Assembly (NCBI GenBank): GCA_003644215.1 | Contig: QNBU01000036.1 | Location: 1-8,584 of the forward strand | DNA: 8,584 bases | Direction of reading: 5' to 3' | DNA from: Planctomycetota bacterium | GTDB taxonomy: Bacteria > Planctomycetota > Phycisphaerae > Sedimentisphaerales > Anaerohalosphaeraceae | Shown: positions 7,454 to 8,584 of the stretch, one piece after another | Position numbering within the stretch: position 1 is the stretch's first letter | How the letters are laid out: each line of letters opens with the position of its first letter | Made by a program: the position numbers and the translations under genes | Notes under the pieces: model-generated | The model's database searches: none | The model's input: the letters and a program-made list of their open reading frames with translations, nothing else | Told to the model about the DNA's origin: nothing

Positions 7454-7500
7454 GCTGTTTACCATCGATGTACTATAAGATTATCGGCCTGTAAAACAGC
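7454..7500. repeat. Long inverted repeat GCTGTTT...AAACAGC
   Basis: GCTGTTT at 7454-7460 is perfectly complementary to AAACAGC at 7494-7500, and AC/GT next to it can extend the pairing past a one-base bulge. The 33-nt interior contains CGAT and ATCG arms that could form a nested short stem, and also the -10-like TATAAG. It could be an operator or a structured leader, or chance in AT-rich DNA. Confidence 0.35.
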
Positions 7501-7575
7501 TTGAAATCACATAATTTATTTATTTACAAGGAGTTATCTTAAACCACCCACCACTATCCTACTTGCTCTATCTTC

Positions 7576-7642
7576 CCTATTTTAACTAAAGCTTTTTTAG
7601 TGCACCCCCCGATAGAAAGAAGTGTAAGCTGCCTATTTTAAC
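7576..7642 (+). repeat. Direct repeat CCTATTTTAAC, two copies 56 bp apart
   Basis: CCTATTTTAAC occurs identically at 7576-7586 and 7632-7642, both upstream of the cobalamin-fold gene. The first copy runs into ACTAAA-GCTTT-TTTAGT, an inverted repeat at 7585-7601. The second sits in the loop of GCTGC/GCAGC (7628-7632 with 7646-7650). The pair could be regulator-binding sites; chance is possible. Confidence 0.35.
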
Positions 7643-7694
7643 ATCGCAGCAGAAATAAAACTTGAAAAAGTAAAATTGAGAAAGAGAGGCAGAT

Positions 7695-8420
7695 ATGATT
7701 AAAGAAGAAGTTATAGCTCAATACCTCAAATCGTTACTGACAGGCGATCGTAATGAATGCAGGGTTGTTATCGAGGAAGTCCTCCGATCCGGCACGCCCG
7801 CCCACCAGGTTTATATGGATGTCATCTGGCCAATTATGACGGAAATTGATAAACTGTATCGCGATGACCAGATTGACTCTGCCCAAGAAGCATTTGCCTC
7901 CCGCATTAACCGAACCATCGTCAATCAACTCCAGAATAAGCTACCCCGCCGGGCCAGTAAGGCGAAACGAGTTGTCATCGTAACCGCTCAGTCGGATAAG
8001 GCCGAATTGGGCGGCCAGATGATGAACGACCTGTTCGAGAGCGATGGATGGGAAACCCGTTTTCTCGGCGGAACCGCCGGAAACGATGATGTTATGACAT
8101 TTATCCACGGATACGCACCCGATATTCTTCTGTTATACGGGTTTAACGGTGAGGACGCCCCGTCTGTGCGGACGCTGATCGATACAATTCGCGGAGTCAA
8201 TGCATTTCCTGGAATGCGAATTATGCTTTCCGGCGGAGTCTTTTCGCGTGCTGAAGGGCTTTGGGAAGAAATCGGGGCTGATTTATATGCTGAAACCGCC
8301 GCAGACGCTGTGATGATCGCCCAGGCGCCGCCCGAAAAAGTCCCGACGCCAACACGAACAATCAAGCAGAGAGGCAGAAAAGAGCAGCCCGTCGAAGAAC
8401 TACAACCCGTAACCAATTAA
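7695..8420 (+). CDS. Stand-alone cobalamin-binding-fold protein (cap plus Rossmann-like domain) lacking the cobalamin-contacting histidines
   Basis: 241 residues. Residues 1-84 look like the four-helix cap domain of MetH/CarH-type proteins (TGD, then the aligned block LYRDDQIDSAQEAFAS at 54-69). Residues 90-210 look like the Rossmann-type B12-binding domain: RVVIVTAQSDKAELGG at 92-107, PDILLLYG at 142-149, LSGGVF at 178-183. In the family the lower-ligand motif is DxHxxG; here it is DKAELG (101-106), with Ala103 in place of His. Aligned to Thermus CarH from memory, Trp131, His132, Glu141 and His142 correspond to Tyr55, Arg56, Glu65 and Ala66, so the cap histidines are lost too. Residues 211-241 form a Pro/Lys/Arg-rich, probably disordered tail. 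ATG 7695 is fixed by GAGAGG 5 nt upstream and an in-frame TGA at 7677. No DNA-binding or catalytic domain is fused. It may be a sensor or partner protein that binds another ligand, or cobalamin without His coordination. Confidence 0.85.
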   Translation: MIKEEVIAQYLKSLLTGDRNECRVVIEEVLRSGTPAHQVYMDVIWPIMTEIDKLYRDDQIDSAQEAFASRINRTIVNQLQNKLPRRASKAKRVVIVTAQSDKAELGGQMMNDLFESDGWETRFLGGTAGNDDVMTFIHGYAPDILLLYGFNGEDAPSVRTLIDTIRGVNAFPGMRIMLSGGVFSRAEGLWEEIGADLYAETAADAVMIAQAPPEKVPTPTRTIKQRGRKEQPVEELQPVTN

Positions 8421-8504
8421 ATCCAGACCCGTTATGTTTTGTAGTTTTTGAAAAATGTTTTGCATAAATCCAACAGAATCGCTATAAATATCAACTTTGT
8501 TTGT

Positions 8505-8528
8505 CCGTAGAAAATACTAACGGCTTTT
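8505..8528 (+). terminator. Weak terminator-like hairpin downstream of the cobalamin-fold gene
   Basis: CCGTAG at 8505-8510 can pair with CTAACGG at 8517-8523 with one bulged base around an AAAATA loop, followed by CTTTT. The stem is short and the T-run is only four bases, so termination would be inefficient at best. It lies 84 nt after the stop codon. Confidence 0.3.
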
Positions 8529-8549
8529 ACATGGGTAAAAATAATGATT

Positions 8550-8579
8550 TTGACACAAATTTTGCAACCGACTTGTATT
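8550..8579 (+). promoter_or_regulatory. Possible rightward promoter at the right edge
   Basis: A perfect -35 hexamer TTGACA at 8550-8555 is followed after 18 bp by TGTATT at 8574-8579, a 4-of-6 match to the -10 consensus. It would drive a gene beyond the window. Such matches arise by chance in AT-rich spacers, and the gene it would serve is not visible. Confidence 0.35.
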
Positions 8580-8584
8580 AAGGC

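Larger units (their letters stand above)
7258..7694. other. 437-bp divergent intergenic region
   Basis: This region separates the leftward operon from the rightward cobalamin-fold gene. No ORF of convincing size is present on either strand. Its left part carries the operon promoter. The rest is AT-rich and holds inverted repeats (7454-7500, 7585-7601, 7628-7650) and an 11-bp direct repeat. I could not find a strong promoter for the rightward gene: TATAAG at 7474-7479 is a good -10 but lacks a matching -35, and TTGAAA at 7501-7506 lacks a good -10. I see no cobalamin riboswitch B12-box and no other riboswitch motif I recognise. Confidence 0.7.

Noticed and set aside
7501..7529. TTGAAA with TTACAA as a promoter for the rightward gene
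   Set aside because: The -35 matches 5 of 6, but at 17-bp spacing the -10 is poor; too weak to annotate.
7528..7533. Perfect SD-like AAGGAG in the intergenic region
   Set aside because: No ATG, GTG or TTG follows at a usable distance, and it is 160 nt before the real start codon.
7258..7694. Cobalamin riboswitch controlling the cobalamin-fold gene
   Set aside because: I could not find a B12-box-like element (GCCACTG type) or the multi-helix layout on either strand.
7988..8416. 142-codon open frame antisense to the cobalamin-fold gene
   Set aside because: It lies wholly opposite a gene with clear domain motifs and SD, and its product is low-complexity with no recognisable fold.

Overview
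This 8.6 kb window looks like chromosomal DNA from a bacterium with a lipoprotein-bearing envelope. It uses the standard genetic code and its GC content is intermediate and uneven. Three things suggest a Planctomycetota/Phycisphaerae-like or related PVC-group environmental bacterium: approximately 610-residue peptide-type solute-binding lipoproteins with a shared PCFPDGKGR signature, frequent non-ATG starts, and a palindromic repeat of a style I recall from such genomes. That assignment is inference and should be held loosely.

Layout: positions 1 to about 7257 are one leftward (minus-strand) gene cluster. In transcription order it holds an exported protein of unknown function (7257-6139), two tandem peptide/nickel-type solute-binding lipoproteins (6112-4265 and 4260-2428), an OppB/DppB-type permease (2431-1493), an OppC/DppC-type permease (1500-529) and the N-terminal 156 residues of an OppD/DppD-type ATPase (468 to the window edge). 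Spacings are 26 nt, 4 nt, a 4-nt overlap, an 8-nt overlap and then 60 nt, so the genes form a translationally coupled operon. A good sigma70-like promoter (TTGACA, 17 bp, TATCCT) lies just upstream of the first gene. The only large internal gap, between the oppC- and oppD-like genes, is filled by a 50-bp double-hairpin palindromic element that resembles a REP/BIME-type dispersed repeat.

The system is a group-5 (oligopeptide/dipeptide-type) ABC importer. Two related but clearly diverged binding proteins feed one permease pair. The downstream binding-protein gene is much more AT-rich than its paralogue and the permease genes, suggesting a different origin.

Positions 7258-7694 (437 bp) form the divergent intergenic region. 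It holds the operon promoter, several inverted and direct repeats, and no convincing gene. On the plus strand, 7695-8420 encodes a stand-alone protein with the architecture of a cobalamin-binding module (helical cap plus Rossmann-like domain). The histidines expected to contact cobalamin in the MetH/CarH type are replaced, so this is probably a repurposed or His-off variant. The last 164 bp contain a weak terminator-like hairpin and a possible promoter reading off the right edge.

I see no phage, IS element, CRISPR array, tRNA or rRNA. The most unusual items are the degenerate cobalamin-fold protein, the palindromic element inside the operon, and the compositional island formed by one binding-protein gene.
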